64,000 nucleotides of DNA from Acidimangrovimonas pyrenivorans (GTDB taxonomy: Bacteria; Pseudomonadota; Alphaproteobacteria; Rhodobacterales; Rhodobacteraceae), in assembly GCF_042643245.1 (NCBI RefSeq), contig NZ_JBHRSK010000004.1:186001-250000 (forward strand). The letters are read 5' to 3'. The position numbers and the translations under genes are program-made. Each line of letters opens with the position of its first letter. The stretch's first letter is position 1. Under the pieces are notes generated by a model. The model was given only the letters and a program-made list of their open reading frames with translations. It was not told the DNA's origin and ran no database searches. This document shows, piece after piece, positions 42,991 through 51,508 of the stretch.

Positions 42991-43040
42991 CCGGGGGCGC
43001 TGCCCCCGGACCCCCGGGATACTTGCATGAAGATGAAAGG
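42991..43040. repeat. Dispersed hairpin repeat, family I, copy 3 (reverse, partial)
   Basis: CCGGGGGC-GCT-GCCCCCGG (42991-43009), then ACCCCCGGGATACTTGCATGAAGATGAAAG. Read on the minus strand it matches the right half of copies 1 and 2 (CTTT...AAGTATCCCGGGGGTCCGGGGGC + hairpin) but lacks the second arm. It lies between the divergent ThiE-like and RNA methylase genes. Confidence 0.7.
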
Positions 43041-43108
43041 GAAAAGGCTTGGCGCTTGAACCACGGGGGCGGGCGGCGTATCAGGCGCGGGTCTTTCAGG
43101 GAGCGATC

Positions 43109-43840
43109 ATGAGCCAGCCAGCCTTCATCCTCGTGCGGCCGCAGATGGGCGAGAATATCGGCGCCGCGGCGCGGGCGATGCTGAATTTCGGCCAGCAGCG
43201 GATGCGGCTGGTCGATCCGCGCGACGGCTGGCCCAACCCCAAGGCGGCGGCGATGGCCAGCGGCGCGGGGCGGGTGCTGGACGGGGCCGGGCTGTTCGGC
43301 TCGGTGGCCGAGGCGATCGCCGATTGCCATTACGTCTTCGCCACCACGGCGCGGCCGCGCGGCATCACCAAGCCGGTGCTGACGCCGGAACGGGCGATGG
43401 AACAGGCGCGGGCGTTGATGGCCGAGGGCAAGACCGTCGGCGTGATGTTCGGGCCCGAGAGGGCCGGGCTGGAGAACGAGGACGTCGCCCTGGCCAACGC
43501 GATCATCTCGGTGCCGGTCAACCCCGACTTCGCCTCGCTCAACCTCGGTCAATGCGTGCTGCTGGTGGCCTACGAGCTGGGCCGGCAGGGCTCGGAGGTG
43601 GCGCCGGAGGTGATGGCGCTGGCCAATACCGATTTCGCCGAGGGGATCGAGATCGAGAAGCTGGGCGACCACTTCGAGGAGGATCTCGAGGCGGCCGGCT
43701 TCTTCTTCCCGCCGCAGAAGGCGCCGGGGATGAAGCTCAACCTGCGCAACATGTGGGCGCGGCTGCCGCTGACCCGGGCCGATGTCCAGACCCTGCACGG
43801 CATGCTGCGCCAGATCGCCCGGGCCAGGCGCCGGGACTGA
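43109..43840 (+). CDS. TrmH/SpoU-family RNA methyltransferase (TrmJ-like)
   Basis: 243 residues, SPOUT-class 2'-O-methyltransferase with all three motifs: ENIGAAARAM near residue 14, GVMFGPERAGL, and VPVNPDFASLNLGQCVLLVAYE. The best fit is tRNA (Cm32/Um32) methyltransferase TrmJ, because of the N-terminal core plus a short helical C-terminal extension; other SpoU methylases are possible. ATG 43109 follows CAGGGAG at 43097-43103. An earlier in-frame ATG at 43049 lies close to the family I repeat and is not used. Confidence 0.87.
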   Translation: MSQPAFILVRPQMGENIGAAARAMLNFGQQRMRLVDPRDGWPNPKAAAMASGAGRVLDGAGLFGSVAEAIADCHYVFATTARPRGITKPVLTPERAMEQARALMAEGKTVGVMFGPERAGLENEDVALANAIISVPVNPDFASLNLGQCVLLVAYELGRQGSEVAPEVMALANTDFAEGIEIEKLGDHFEEDLEAAGFFFPPQKAPGMKLNLRNMWARLPLTRADVQTLHGMLRQIARARRRD

Positions 43841-43985
43841 TCCGGCGGCGCCGGGGCCGGCAGGTTCACGAAGACGGGATCGCCGCCTGAGGCGATCGCC
43901 GCGCCGAGGCGGCGATGGCGGCGATCGGCGCTCTTGCGGCGCCGTGGCGGGGAGCCTAGTGTCCGCGCGCGGAACGGAGGGGTGC

Positions 43986-45143
43986 ATGGCGGAAAAACGC
44001 AGCATTTTCGAAGAGGTCGGCGCCGAGGGCGCGGCGACGAAACAGGCGCCGAAGGGCGGCATGATCAGCCGCGACACCAGCGGCGCGCGCAAGGCGATTC
44101 GGCTCTGGCTGATGCTGATCTTCGCCCTGGTCGTGACCATGATCGCGGTCGGCGGCCTGACCCGGCTGACGGATAGCGGGCTGTCGATCACCCAGTGGAA
44201 GCCGATTACCGGGGCGATGCCGCCGATGAACGCTGCCGACTGGCAGCACGAATTCGCCCTCTACAAGCAGAGCCCGCAATACGAGATCCTCAACAAGGGC
44301 ATGACCCTGAGCGAGTTCAAGTTCATCTACTGGTGGGAATGGAGCCACCGCCAGATCGGCCGTTTCATCGGCCTGGTCTGGGGCCTGGGCTTCCTGTTCT
44401 TCTGGCTGACGAGGAAGATCCCCACCGGCTGGACCAAGCGGCTGCTGTGGCTGGGGGCGCTTGGCGGGTTGCAGGGCGCGATCGGCTGGTGGATGGTGTC
44501 GTCGGGGCTGACCGGGCGGATGATCTCGGTCGCCTCCTACCGGCTTGCCACCCACCTTGGCATCGCCTTCATCATCCTCGGCTTCACCGCCTGGTACATC
44601 CTGCTGCTCGGCCGCTCCGAATCCGAGCTGATCCAGGCCCGGCGCTCGCGCGAGAAACGGCTGTTCGGCATGGCCACCGGGTTGATGCACCTCGCCTTCC
44701 TGCAGATTCTGATGGGCGCGATGACCGCCGGGATCGACGCCGGGCGCTACTTCCCGACCTGGCCCGACATGAACGGCCAGTTCTTCCCGGCCGACGCCTT
44801 CTACGTCCCCGACAGCCCGTGGTTCTACGCCTTCTTCGAGAATGCCGGCCTGGTCCAGTTCATCCACCGCATGGTGGCCTATACGCTGTTCGCCTACGGC
44901 CTCTTCGTCTGGACCCGGGCACGGCGCTCGTCCCATGCCTCGGTGCGGCGGGCGTTCTCGATGGTCGCCGGCATGCTGCTGATCCAGGTCACGCTGGGGA
45001 TCTTCACCGCGCTCAATGCCGCGCCGCTCGACATCGCCATCACCCACCAGCTGGGCGCGGTGCTGCTCTGGGTGCTGGTGCTGCGCGCCCGCAATCTTGC
45101 CCAGTACCCCCGGCTGGGGTCGATCCGGAAAGGAACCGCCTGA
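43986..45143 (+). CDS. ctaA: heme A synthase (COX15/CtaA type 2)
   Basis: 385 residues with eight membrane helices. It oxidises the C8 methyl of heme O to make heme A for aa3-type cytochrome oxidase. Heme-ligand histidines lie in WWEWSHRQIGRFIG and LATHLGIAF in the first half, and in VQFIHRMVAY and IAITHQLGAVLLW in the second. NGQFFPADAFYVP is the type-2 family loop. ATG 43986 follows GGAGGGGTGC. The end overlaps the M32 peptidase start by one base. Confidence 0.95.
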   Translation: MAEKRSIFEEVGAEGAATKQAPKGGMISRDTSGARKAIRLWLMLIFALVVTMIAVGGLTRLTDSGLSITQWKPITGAMPPMNAADWQHEFALYKQSPQYEILNKGMTLSEFKFIYWWEWSHRQIGRFIGLVWGLGFLFFWLTRKIPTGWTKRLLWLGALGGLQGAIGWWMVSSGLTGRMISVASYRLATHLGIAFIILGFTAWYILLLGRSESELIQARRSREKRLFGMATGLMHLAFLQILMGAMTAGIDAGRYFPTWPDMNGQFFPADAFYVPDSPWFYAFFENAGLVQFIHRMVAYTLFAYGLFVWTRARRSSHASVRRAFSMVAGMLLIQVTLGIFTALNAAPLDIAITHQLGAVLLWVLVLRARNLAQYPRLGSIRKGTA

Positions 45144-46615
45144 TGAGTGCAATGCAGGAACTGATGGCCTACCAGCGCGATACCGAGGCGCTGGGACAGA
45201 TCGCCGGCCGGCTGGGCTGGGACCAGGAGACGGTGATGCCGCGCGGCGCGACCGAGCAGCGCGGCGAGGAGATCGGCGCGCTGGAAGGCGTGCTGCATGC
45301 CCGCCGCACCGATCCGCGGATCGGCGACTGGCTGGCCAAGGCCGAGCCCGCCGACGAGGTCGAGGAAGCCCATCTGCGCCATATCCGCCGCAGCTACGAA
45401 CGCCAGACCCGGATCCCGGCGCGGCTGGCGACCGAGCTGGCCCGCGTCACCAGCCTGGCCCAGGGCATCTGGGCCGAGGCACGCGGCCGCAACGACGTCG
45501 GGATGTTCCTGCCGACGCTGAAGCAGGTCGTCGCTCTGAAGCGCGAGGAAGCGGCGGCGCTGGCGAATGGCGGCGACCTTTACGATGCGCTGCTCGACGA
45601 TTACGAGCCCGGCGCCACGGCCGAGAGCATCGGTGCGATGTTCGACCGGCTGCGGCCGCGGCTGGTGGCGCTGCGCGAGGCGGTGCTGGGGGCGGCGCAT
45701 CAGCCGGCGCCGCTGGAGGGCCATTTCCCGGCCGAGGCGCAGATGCGGCTGGCGCGGATGCTGGCCAGCGCCTTCGGCTACGACTGGACGCGCGGCCGGC
45801 TCGACCTCGCCGTGCACCCGTTCTCGTCGGGCTCGGGCAACGACGCCCGGATCACCACCCGCGTGGTCGAGGCCGAGCCGCTGAACTGCATCTACTCGAC
45901 GGTGCACGAGACCGGCCACGCCTGCTACGAGCTGGGCATCGACCCCGATTACCTGCTGACGCCGCTGGGCAATGGCGTCTCGATGGGGGTGCATGAAAGC
46001 CAGAGCCGGATCTACGAGAACCAGCTCGGCCGCTCGCGCGCCTTCACCGGCTGGCTGTTCCAGCGCATGACCGAGGAGTTCGGCGCCCTGTCGGTGGCCG
46101 ATGCCGAGGCGTTCTACGGCACCGTCAACCGGGTCCAGCCGGGCTATATCCGGACCGAGGCGGACGAGGTGAACTACAACCTCCACGTCATGCTGCGCTT
46201 CGATCTCGAGCGCCAGATGATCGCCGGCACGCTGGAGGTGGCCGACCTCGAGGAGGCATGGAACGCCCGCTTCCTGGCCGATTTCGGCGTCGCGGTCGAC
46301 CTGCCGGCCAACGGCATGCTGCAGGACGTGCATTGGTCGGTCGGCCTGTTCGGCTACTTCCCGACCTATTCGCTGGGCAATGTCTATGCCGGCTGCCTCA
46401 ACAAGGCGCTGCGGGCCGAGGTGCCGGATGTCGACGCGGCGCTGGCGCGCGGCACCGCGGCGCCGGCCACCGAATGGCTGCGCGACAAGGTCCAGCGCCA
46501 CGGCGGCCTCTACCAGCCGCGCGAGGTGATCGCCCGGGCTTGCGGCGAAGAGCCCAGCGAGGCGCCGCTGCTCGACTATCTCGAAGCCAAGTTCGGCGAC
46601 ATCTACAAGCTGTGA
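45143..46615 (+). CDS. M32-family carboxypeptidase (carboxypeptidase Taq type)
   Basis: 490 residues, full length. All M32 signatures are present: HPFSSG, DARIT, the zinc site HETGH beginning at His255 with a downstream Glu in MGVHESQSR, IRTEADEVNYN, and GMLQDVHWS. It removes C-terminal residues from peptides in the cytosol using Zn or Co. The ATG shares a base with the ctaA stop (TGATG). A hairpin with a UUCG tetraloop follows directly. Confidence 0.94.
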   Translation: MSAMQELMAYQRDTEALGQIAGRLGWDQETVMPRGATEQRGEEIGALEGVLHARRTDPRIGDWLAKAEPADEVEEAHLRHIRRSYERQTRIPARLATELARVTSLAQGIWAEARGRNDVGMFLPTLKQVVALKREEAAALANGGDLYDALLDDYEPGATAESIGAMFDRLRPRLVALREAVLGAAHQPAPLEGHFPAEAQMRLARMLASAFGYDWTRGRLDLAVHPFSSGSGNDARITTRVVEAEPLNCIYSTVHETGHACYELGIDPDYLLTPLGNGVSMGVHESQSRIYENQLGRSRAFTGWLFQRMTEEFGALSVADAEAFYGTVNRVQPGYIRTEADEVNYNLHVMLRFDLERQMIAGTLEVADLEEAWNARFLADFGVAVDLPANGMLQDVHWSVGLFGYFPTYSLGNVYAGCLNKALRAEVPDVDAALARGTAAPATEWLRDKVQRHGGLYQPREVIARACGEEPSEAPLLDYLEAKFGDIYKL

Positions 46616-46618
46616 GGG

Positions 46619-46638
46619 CAGGGGGCTTCGGCCCCCTG
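46619..46638 (+). terminator. UUCG-tetraloop hairpin after the carboxypeptidase gene
   Basis: CAGGGGGC-TTCG-GCCCCCTG, a perfect 8-bp stem capped by the very stable TTCG loop, starts 4 bases after the stop and is followed by TTCGATG, a weak T-tract. Likely terminator or 3'-end stabiliser, 34 bases before the next start. Confidence 0.6.
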
Positions 46639-46671
46639 TTCGATGACGGACCACCCCCAGGGAGGAAGCGA

Positions 46672-47700
46672 ATGCGAGCCATCTTCGACGACCGCCAGGC
46701 CGCCCACGACCCGCAGAACTTCATCGCCGCCGGCGAAAGGCGGCCGAACCCGGAAACGCCGCGGCGGATCGAGATCCTGGGCGCAGCGGCGCGGGAAGCG
46801 GGCTGCGGTTTCGAGGCGCCCACAGATCACGGCCTCGGTCCGATCGCGGCGGTGCACTCGGCCGAGTACCTGACCTTCCTGCGCACCATCCACGCCCGCT
46901 GGAGCCGGCTCAACGGCGCCTCGGACGAGGTCATTCCCAACGTCCATCCCGACCGCCGCACCGTCTCCTATCCCAGCGGGCCGGTGGGGCAGGCCGGCTA
47001 TCACCAGGCCGACACCGCCTGCCCGATCTCCTCGGGCACCTGGGAAGCGGCCTACTGGTCGGCCCAGACGGCGCTGAGCGGCGTCGACGCGGTGCTGGGC
47101 GGCGCGCGCGCGGTCTATGCGCTGAGCCGGCCGCCGGGGCACCACGCCTTCGCCGATCTTGCCGGCGGCTTCTGCTTTCTCAACAATTCCGGCATCGCCG
47201 CCGAGGCGCTGCTGCGGGCGGGCAAGCGGCCGGCGATCCTCGATGTCGACGTCCATCACGGCAACGGCACCCAGGGCATGTTCTACCACCGCCGCGACGT
47301 GCTGACGGTATCGATCCATTGCGATCCCGACAATTTCTACCCGTTCTTCTGGGGCCACGCGCAAGAGCGCGGCGAGGGCGAGGGGCTGGGCTACAACCTC
47401 AACCTGCCGCTGGCGCGCGGCACCGGCGACGCGGACTACCTGCGCACGCTCGACAGCGCGCTGGCGCGGATCGCCGATTTCGGCGCCGACGTCATCGTCG
47501 TCGCGCTGGGGCTGGACGCGCATGAGAACGACCCGTTCAAGGCGCTGCGGGTGACGACGCCGGGCTTCGCCCGCATCGCCGCCGCCATCGCCGGGCTCGG
47601 CCTGCCGGCGGTGATCGTGCAGGAAGGCGGCTACGTGCAGGACGACCTGGGAAAGAACCTGACCAGCTTCCTGACCGGCTACGACAAGGCGCTGGGGTAA
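46672..47700 (+). CDS. acetylpolyamine amidohydrolase, class II histone-deacetylase family
   Basis: 342 residues. It resembles bacterial acetylpolyamine amidohydrolases, which deacetylate acetylputrescine or acetylspermidine. Catalytic histidines are His157-His158 in PPGHHA; zinc ligands are likely Asp193 and His195 in DVDVHHGNGTQ and Asp282 in LGLDAHENDPF. The N-terminus (MRAIFDDRQAAHDPQ) and the ISSGTWEAAYWSAQTAL segment are APAH-like. ATG 46672 follows GGGAGGAAGCG. The order after the carboxypeptidase suggests separate transcription. Confidence 0.88.
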   Translation: MRAIFDDRQAAHDPQNFIAAGERRPNPETPRRIEILGAAAREAGCGFEAPTDHGLGPIAAVHSAEYLTFLRTIHARWSRLNGASDEVIPNVHPDRRTVSYPSGPVGQAGYHQADTACPISSGTWEAAYWSAQTALSGVDAVLGGARAVYALSRPPGHHAFADLAGGFCFLNNSGIAAEALLRAGKRPAILDVDVHHGNGTQGMFYHRRDVLTVSIHCDPDNFYPFFWGHAQERGEGEGLGYNLNLPLARGTGDADYLRTLDSALARIADFGADVIVVALGLDAHENDPFKALRVTTPGFARIAAAIAGLGLPAVIVQEGGYVQDDLGKNLTSFLTGYDKALG

Positions 47701-47735
47701 CGCCCGCGCCGCGAGCCGGGCGATTTGCCAGCGGT

Positions 47736-47787
47736 TGAACAGCAGAACCGGGCAGCGCCCGGCCCGGCGGGCCGCCGGGCGAAACAG
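47736..47787. repeat. Partial family II repeat end
   Basis: GCAGCGCCCGGCCCGGCGGGCCGCCGGGCGAAAC resembles only the hairpin-rich terminal block of the family II elements. It lies in the convergent gap between the amidohydrolase and the SDR gene. Confidence 0.5.
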
Positions 47788-47806
47788 GTGGACGGGTGAC
47801 CCGTCC

Positions 47807-48571
47807 TCACCCCATCGCCGACCAGCCGCCGTCGATGATCAGGGTCTGCCCGGTCATCCAGCCCGCTGCCGGCGAGGACAGGAACACCGCCGCCCCGGCA
47901 ATGTCGTCGGGATCGCCGAGGCGGCCGAGGGCGTAGCTCTTCGCCACCTTCTCGGCCCGCTGCGGGTCCTCCCACAGGGCGCGGGCGAAATCGGTCTTGA
48001 CCAACGCCGGCGCGATGCCGTTGACCCGGATGTTGTCGCCGCCATAGGCGACGGCGAGGTTGCGCACCAGCTGGGTGTCGGCGGCCTTGGTCACGGCATA
48101 GATGCCGAGCATGTCCGAGCCCTTGAAGGCGGCGATCGACGAGATCACCACGATGGCGCCGTCGCGCTTGGCCTGCATCCCCGGGATCACCCGCTTGGCC
48201 AGCCGCATGTTCGCGCGGATATTGACCCGCACCGTCTTGTCGAAGGCGTCGTCGGGCGTGTCGAGGAAGGGGCCGTAATAGGGGTTCACGGCGGCATTGC
48301 AGACCAGGATGTCGACCGGGCCCAGCTCGGCCTCGCTGCGGTCGACCAGCGCCTCCAGCTCGGCATCCTCCGAGATGTTCGCCGCGATCGCCACCGCCGT
48401 GCCGCCGGCTGCCCGGATGCCCGCGGCGACTGCGTCGCAGGCCTCCTGCCGGCGCGACGAGATCACGACCTGCGCCCCGGCCTCGGCCAGCGCCTCGGCC
48501 GTCGCCCGGCCGATGCCCTTGGTCGAGCCGGTCACCAGCGCCACCTTGCCCGTCAGATCGAAAAGCCGCAT
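47807..48571 (-). CDS. SDR-family dehydrogenase (FabG-like)
   Basis: 254 residues with a classical SDR active site: cofactor loop TGSTKGIG (14-21), CNAAVN, Ser145, Tyr158 and Lys162, and a C-terminal TLIIDGGWSAMG. Probably an NAD(P)-dependent 3-hydroxyacyl or alcohol dehydrogenase. Its context beside an acyl-CoA ligase suggests a role in acyl-CoA metabolism. I start at CAT 48569-48571, preceded by GGGAGGACAGG on the minus strand. It is divergent from the ligase operon, with 145 bases between the start codons. Confidence 0.9.
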   Translation of the reverse strand: MRLFDLTGKVALVTGSTKGIGRATAEALAEAGAQVVISSRRQEACDAVAAGIRAAGGTAVAIAANISEDAELEALVDRSEAELGPVDILVCNAAVNPYYGPFLDTPDDAFDKTVRVNIRANMRLAKRVIPGMQAKRDGAIVVISSIAAFKGSDMLGIYAVTKAADTQLVRNLAVAYGGDNIRVNGIAPALVKTDFARALWEDPQRAEKVAKSYALGRLGDPDDIAGAAVFLSSPAAGWMTGQTLIIDGGWSAMG

Positions 48572-48645
48572 CCTGTCCTCCCTGTCTGTTTTCGGCGTTT
48601 CCCCCCGGTCAACCGCCGATCCCGGGGCTTCCGCCCAATCTCCCC

Positions 48646-48675
48646 TTGTCATCTGCATTGATGCGAAACTAAGTT
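48646..48675 (+). promoter_or_regulatory. Candidate sigma-70 promoter of the acyl-CoA ligase operon
   Basis: TTGTCA at 48646-48651 and TAAGTT at 48670-48675, spacer 18. The -10 is weak but its end coincides with the start of a palindrome (48674-48688). The same -35 hexamer and arrangement occur at 56624-56663. Confidence 0.5.
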
Positions 48676-48688
48676 CTGCAATGCAAAA
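48674..48688. promoter_or_regulatory. Candidate operator, TTCTGC-AAT-GCAAAA
   Basis: A 15-bp palindrome with a 3-base centre (five of six arm pairs match) at the expected transcription start, 29 bases before the ligase GTG. Ten bases, CAATGCAAAA, recur exactly at 56599-56608, and a sister palindrome lies at 56649-56663. Position suggests a repressor site. Confidence 0.5.
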
Positions 48689-48716
48689 CATTTTCCGGTT
48701 CTGGGAGGAGGGACTC

Positions 48717-50348
48717 GTGAAAGGCATGATGATGATGCGTCCGCTGAAGATCGCGGACATTCTGGAATACGCGGCACTGGCCCACCCGACGAGCGAGATC
48801 GTCTCGGCCCGGACCGAGGGCGACATCCATCGCCAGAGCTACGAGCAGACCGCGCGCCGGGTGCGCCAGCTGGGCCATGCCCTGCGCGGGCTGGGGATCG
48901 AGCCGGGCGACCGCGTCGCCACCCTGGCCTGGAACGGCTATCGCCATTTCGAGCTCTACTACGCGATCTCGGGCATCGGCTCTGTCTGCCACACGATCAA
49001 CCCGCGGCTGGCCGCCGAGCAGCTGACCTATATCGTCCATCATGCCGCCGACAAGCTGCTGTTCCTCGACCTCACCTTCGTGCCGATCATCGAGAGGCTG
49101 AAGGGCGAGCTGCCCGCCGACCTGCGCTACGTCATCATGACCGACCGGGCGCATATGCCGGAAAACAGCCTCGACGCGCTGTGCTACGAGGAGCTGCTCG
49201 AGGGCCAGCCGGAGGTGATGGACTGGCCCGAGTTCCCCGAGGATACCGCGGCCGGGCTGTGCTATACCTCCGGCACCACCGGCCACCCCAAGGGCACGCT
49301 CTACACCCAGCGCTCGACGGTGCTGCACGCGATGATGATCGCGGTCTCGCTGCCCGGGGCGCTGCAGGAGGGACGCAAGATCCTGCCCGTTGTGCCGCTG
49401 TTCCACGTCAACGCCTGGGGCCTGCCCTACTCGGCGCCGCTCGCCGGGGCATCGCTGGTGATGCCGGGGCCGCATCTCGACGGCGCCAGCCTGTTCGAGC
49501 TGATGGACAAGGAGCAGGTCTATTCGGCCTGGGGCGTGCCGACGGTCTGGCTCGGCCTGCTGGCCGAGATCAAGAAGCGCGACCGGCTGCCCTTGGGCTT
49601 CGGCGATGTCGTCGTCGGCGGCTCGGCCGCGCCGCGCTCGATGATCGAGGCGTTCGAGGATGCCGGCGTCAACGTCTGCCACGCCTGGGGCATGACCGAG
49701 ATGAGCCCGGTCGGCACCCAGGGCAACCTGCCGAGCTACCTCCAGGACGCGCCGCGCGAAAAGCGCATGGCGCTCAAGGCCAAGCAGGGCCGGCCGGTCT
49801 TCGGCGTCGACCTCAAGATCGTCGACGAGGACGGCAACAGGCTGCCGCATGACGGCCAGCATTCCGGCATCCTCTACGTCCGCGGCAACACCGTCACGGC
49901 GGGCTACTACAACAACGAGGAGGCCACCAGGGAGGCGTTCGACGACGAGGGCTGGTTCGGCACCGGCGACATCGCGACCATCGACGAGCACGGTTTCCTG
50001 ACCATCACCGACCGGGCCAAGGACCTGATCAAGTCGGGCGGCGAGTGGATCAGCTCGCTCGACCTCGAGAACGTGGTGATGTCGCACCCGGATGTCGCCA
50101 ATTGCGCGGTGATCGCGGTGCCGCATCCGAAATGGGACGAGCGGCCGCTGCTGATCGTGGTCCCCGAGGAAGGCAAGAAACCGGCGGTCTCGGATCTCAT
50201 GGACCTGCTGTCGGAGCATTTCGCCAAGTGGCAGCTGCCGGACGACGTGGTCTTCGTCGACGCGCTGCCGCTGACGGCGACGGGCAAGGTGTCGAAGCTG
50301 ACCCTGCGCCGGCAATTCGCCGAGCACGTGCTGCCCGATGCAAAGTGA
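48717..50348 (+). CDS. acyl-CoA synthetase (AMP-forming fatty acid--CoA ligase)
   Basis: 543 residues of the ANL superfamily. The P-loop is YTSGTTGHPKG (183-193), the adenine motif WGMTEMSPVGT, then GWFGTGDIATID and the hinge DRAKDLIKSGGEWIS, and the C-terminal catalytic Lys in LTATGKVSK. It activates a carboxylic acid to its CoA ester with ATP; sequence resembles medium/long-chain ligases, but the substrate is unknown. I start at GTG 48717, with GGGAGGAGGG at 48702-48711. ATG 48726 is possible. It shares 11 bases with the hydrolase gene and likely feeds the beta-oxidation-like genes downstream. Confidence 0.92.
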   Translation: MKGMMMMRPLKIADILEYAALAHPTSEIVSARTEGDIHRQSYEQTARRVRQLGHALRGLGIEPGDRVATLAWNGYRHFELYYAISGIGSVCHTINPRLAAEQLTYIVHHAADKLLFLDLTFVPIIERLKGELPADLRYVIMTDRAHMPENSLDALCYEELLEGQPEVMDWPEFPEDTAAGLCYTSGTTGHPKGTLYTQRSTVLHAMMIAVSLPGALQEGRKILPVVPLFHVNAWGLPYSAPLAGASLVMPGPHLDGASLFELMDKEQVYSAWGVPTVWLGLLAEIKKRDRLPLGFGDVVVGGSAAPRSMIEAFEDAGVNVCHAWGMTEMSPVGTQGNLPSYLQDAPREKRMALKAKQGRPVFGVDLKIVDEDGNRLPHDGQHSGILYVRGNTVTAGYYNNEEATREAFDDEGWFGTGDIATIDEHGFLTITDRAKDLIKSGGEWISSLDLENVVMSHPDVANCAVIAVPHPKWDERPLLIVVPEEGKKPAVSDLMDLLSEHFAKWQLPDDVVFVDALPLTATGKVSKLTLRRQFAEHVLPDAK

Positions 50349-51246
50349 GGCGCTGAAACCCGTCGAGTTCAGCCTCGGCGGCAAGCCCTTCCACGCGCTG
50401 ACGGCCGGGGAGCCGGGCAAGCCGCTGCTGCTGTTCCTGCACGGCTTCCCGGAATATTCCGGCGCCTGGGAGGAGATCCTGCCGCAGCTGGCCGACCGCT
50501 ACTATTGCGTCGCGCCCGACCAGCGCGGCTATGGCAAGTCGTGGAAGCCCGAGGGGATCGAGAGCTACAAGGTCTCGGCGCTGGTGGCGGACGCGGCCGC
50601 GATGATCCACCATTTCGCGCCCGAGGGCCGGGCGGCGGCGCTGATCGGCCACGATTGGGGGGCCTCCGTCGCCTATGCGCTGGCGATCCGTCTGCCCGAG
50701 CTGATCGACCGGCTGGTGATCCTCAACAGCGTCCATCCGGCGGTGTTCCAGCAGGTGCTGGCGCGCGGCGGGGCCCAGACGGCGGCCAGCCAGTACATCA
50801 CCTGGCTGCGTGCCGAGGGTTCCGAGCAGGTGCTGGCGGCGGAGAATTTCGCCAAGCTCTTCGAGCTGTTCAGTGCCGAGATGGACCTGTCCTGGATGAC
50901 GCCCGAGCGCCGCGCCGCCTATGCCGAGGCCTGGGGCGGGGTGGAGGGCCTGAAGGCGATGATCCACTGGTATCGCGCCTCGCGCATCACCGTGCCGGCG
51001 CCGGGCGAGCGGCTGGCCGAGGACCCGCTTGCGGGGATCGATCCGGCCGAGCTGCGCATCACCATGCCGCATCTGCTGATCTGGGGGCCGGAGGACACCG
51101 CCTTCGTGCCCGAGGTCCGTGACGGGCTGGCGGACTATTGCGACGACCTGCGCGTGCGCGAGATACCCGGCACCGATCACTGGCTGGCGCATCAGCGGCC
51201 CGAGGCGGTGGTCGAGGCGATCCGCGGGTTCCTGGAGGAGGGATAG
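50338..51246 (+). CDS. alpha/beta-fold hydrolase (epoxide-hydrolase-like)
   Basis: 302 residues. The oxyanion motif is HGFPEY (35-40), and the nucleophile elbow is GHDWGASVAY with Asp106, the Asp type of epoxide hydrolases and dehalogenases. The C-terminal His is in GTDHWLAHQRPE. It could hydrolyse an epoxide, halide or ester of a compound processed by the operon. The ATG overlaps the ligase stop by 11 bases, so the two are co-translated. It is the last gene before a family II repeat. Confidence 0.88.
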   Translation: MQSEALKPVEFSLGGKPFHALTAGEPGKPLLLFLHGFPEYSGAWEEILPQLADRYYCVAPDQRGYGKSWKPEGIESYKVSALVADAAAMIHHFAPEGRAAALIGHDWGASVAYALAIRLPELIDRLVILNSVHPAVFQQVLARGGAQTAASQYITWLRAEGSEQVLAAENFAKLFELFSAEMDLSWMTPERRAAYAEAWGGVEGLKAMIHWYRASRITVPAPGERLAEDPLAGIDPAELRITMPHLLIWGPEDTAFVPEVRDGLADYCDDLRVREIPGTDHWLAHQRPEAVVEAIRGFLEEG

Positions 51247-51279
51247 CGGCGACCCTCGGTCCGGTCTGAACGGGGCGAG

Positions 51280-51492
51280 AAGGGCGGCGCCCGACCCCGG
51301 GTGGGCGCGGGAAACGCCCCTGTTGCGGACGACGCTTCCCGTCGTCTTGCCGGACGAGCCCCTTGGCCGGCCGCGGAATGCGCCCTCCCGTCGTGCTGCA
51401 AGCACGCCTTCGGCGTGACGGCGAGGTGCTGGAAGCACGCCTTCGGCGTGACGGCGAGGGTCGGGCGCCGCCCGGCGTGCCGCCGGGCGAAA
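51280..51492 (+). repeat. Dispersed intergenic repeat, family II, copy C
   Basis: Begins GGGCGGCGCCCGACCC-CGGGTGGGCGC, contains AGCCCCTTGGCCGG and GGAATGCGCCCTCCCG, and ends GGGCGCCGCCCGGCGTGCC-GCCGGGCGAAA. It is about 65 bases longer than copies A and B because a 33-bp tandem duplication lies inside it. It fills the convergent gap between the hydrolase and livF. Confidence 0.78.
51393..51458. repeat. 33-bp direct tandem duplication inside family II copy C
   Basis: Two head-to-tail copies (51393-51425 and 51426-51458) of a unit starting GTGCTG and containing the hairpin CACGCCTTCGGCGTG. The copies differ at one position near the start (CAAGC versus GAAGC). Confidence 0.85.
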
Positions 51493-51508
51493 CCGATGTC
51501 AATGGCGC

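Noticed and set aside
43878..43897. GATCGCC/GGCGATC inverted repeat before ctaA as an operator
   Set aside because: It is surrounded by many similar GCGATCGCC-type strings in this G+C-rich gap, so chance symmetry is likely.
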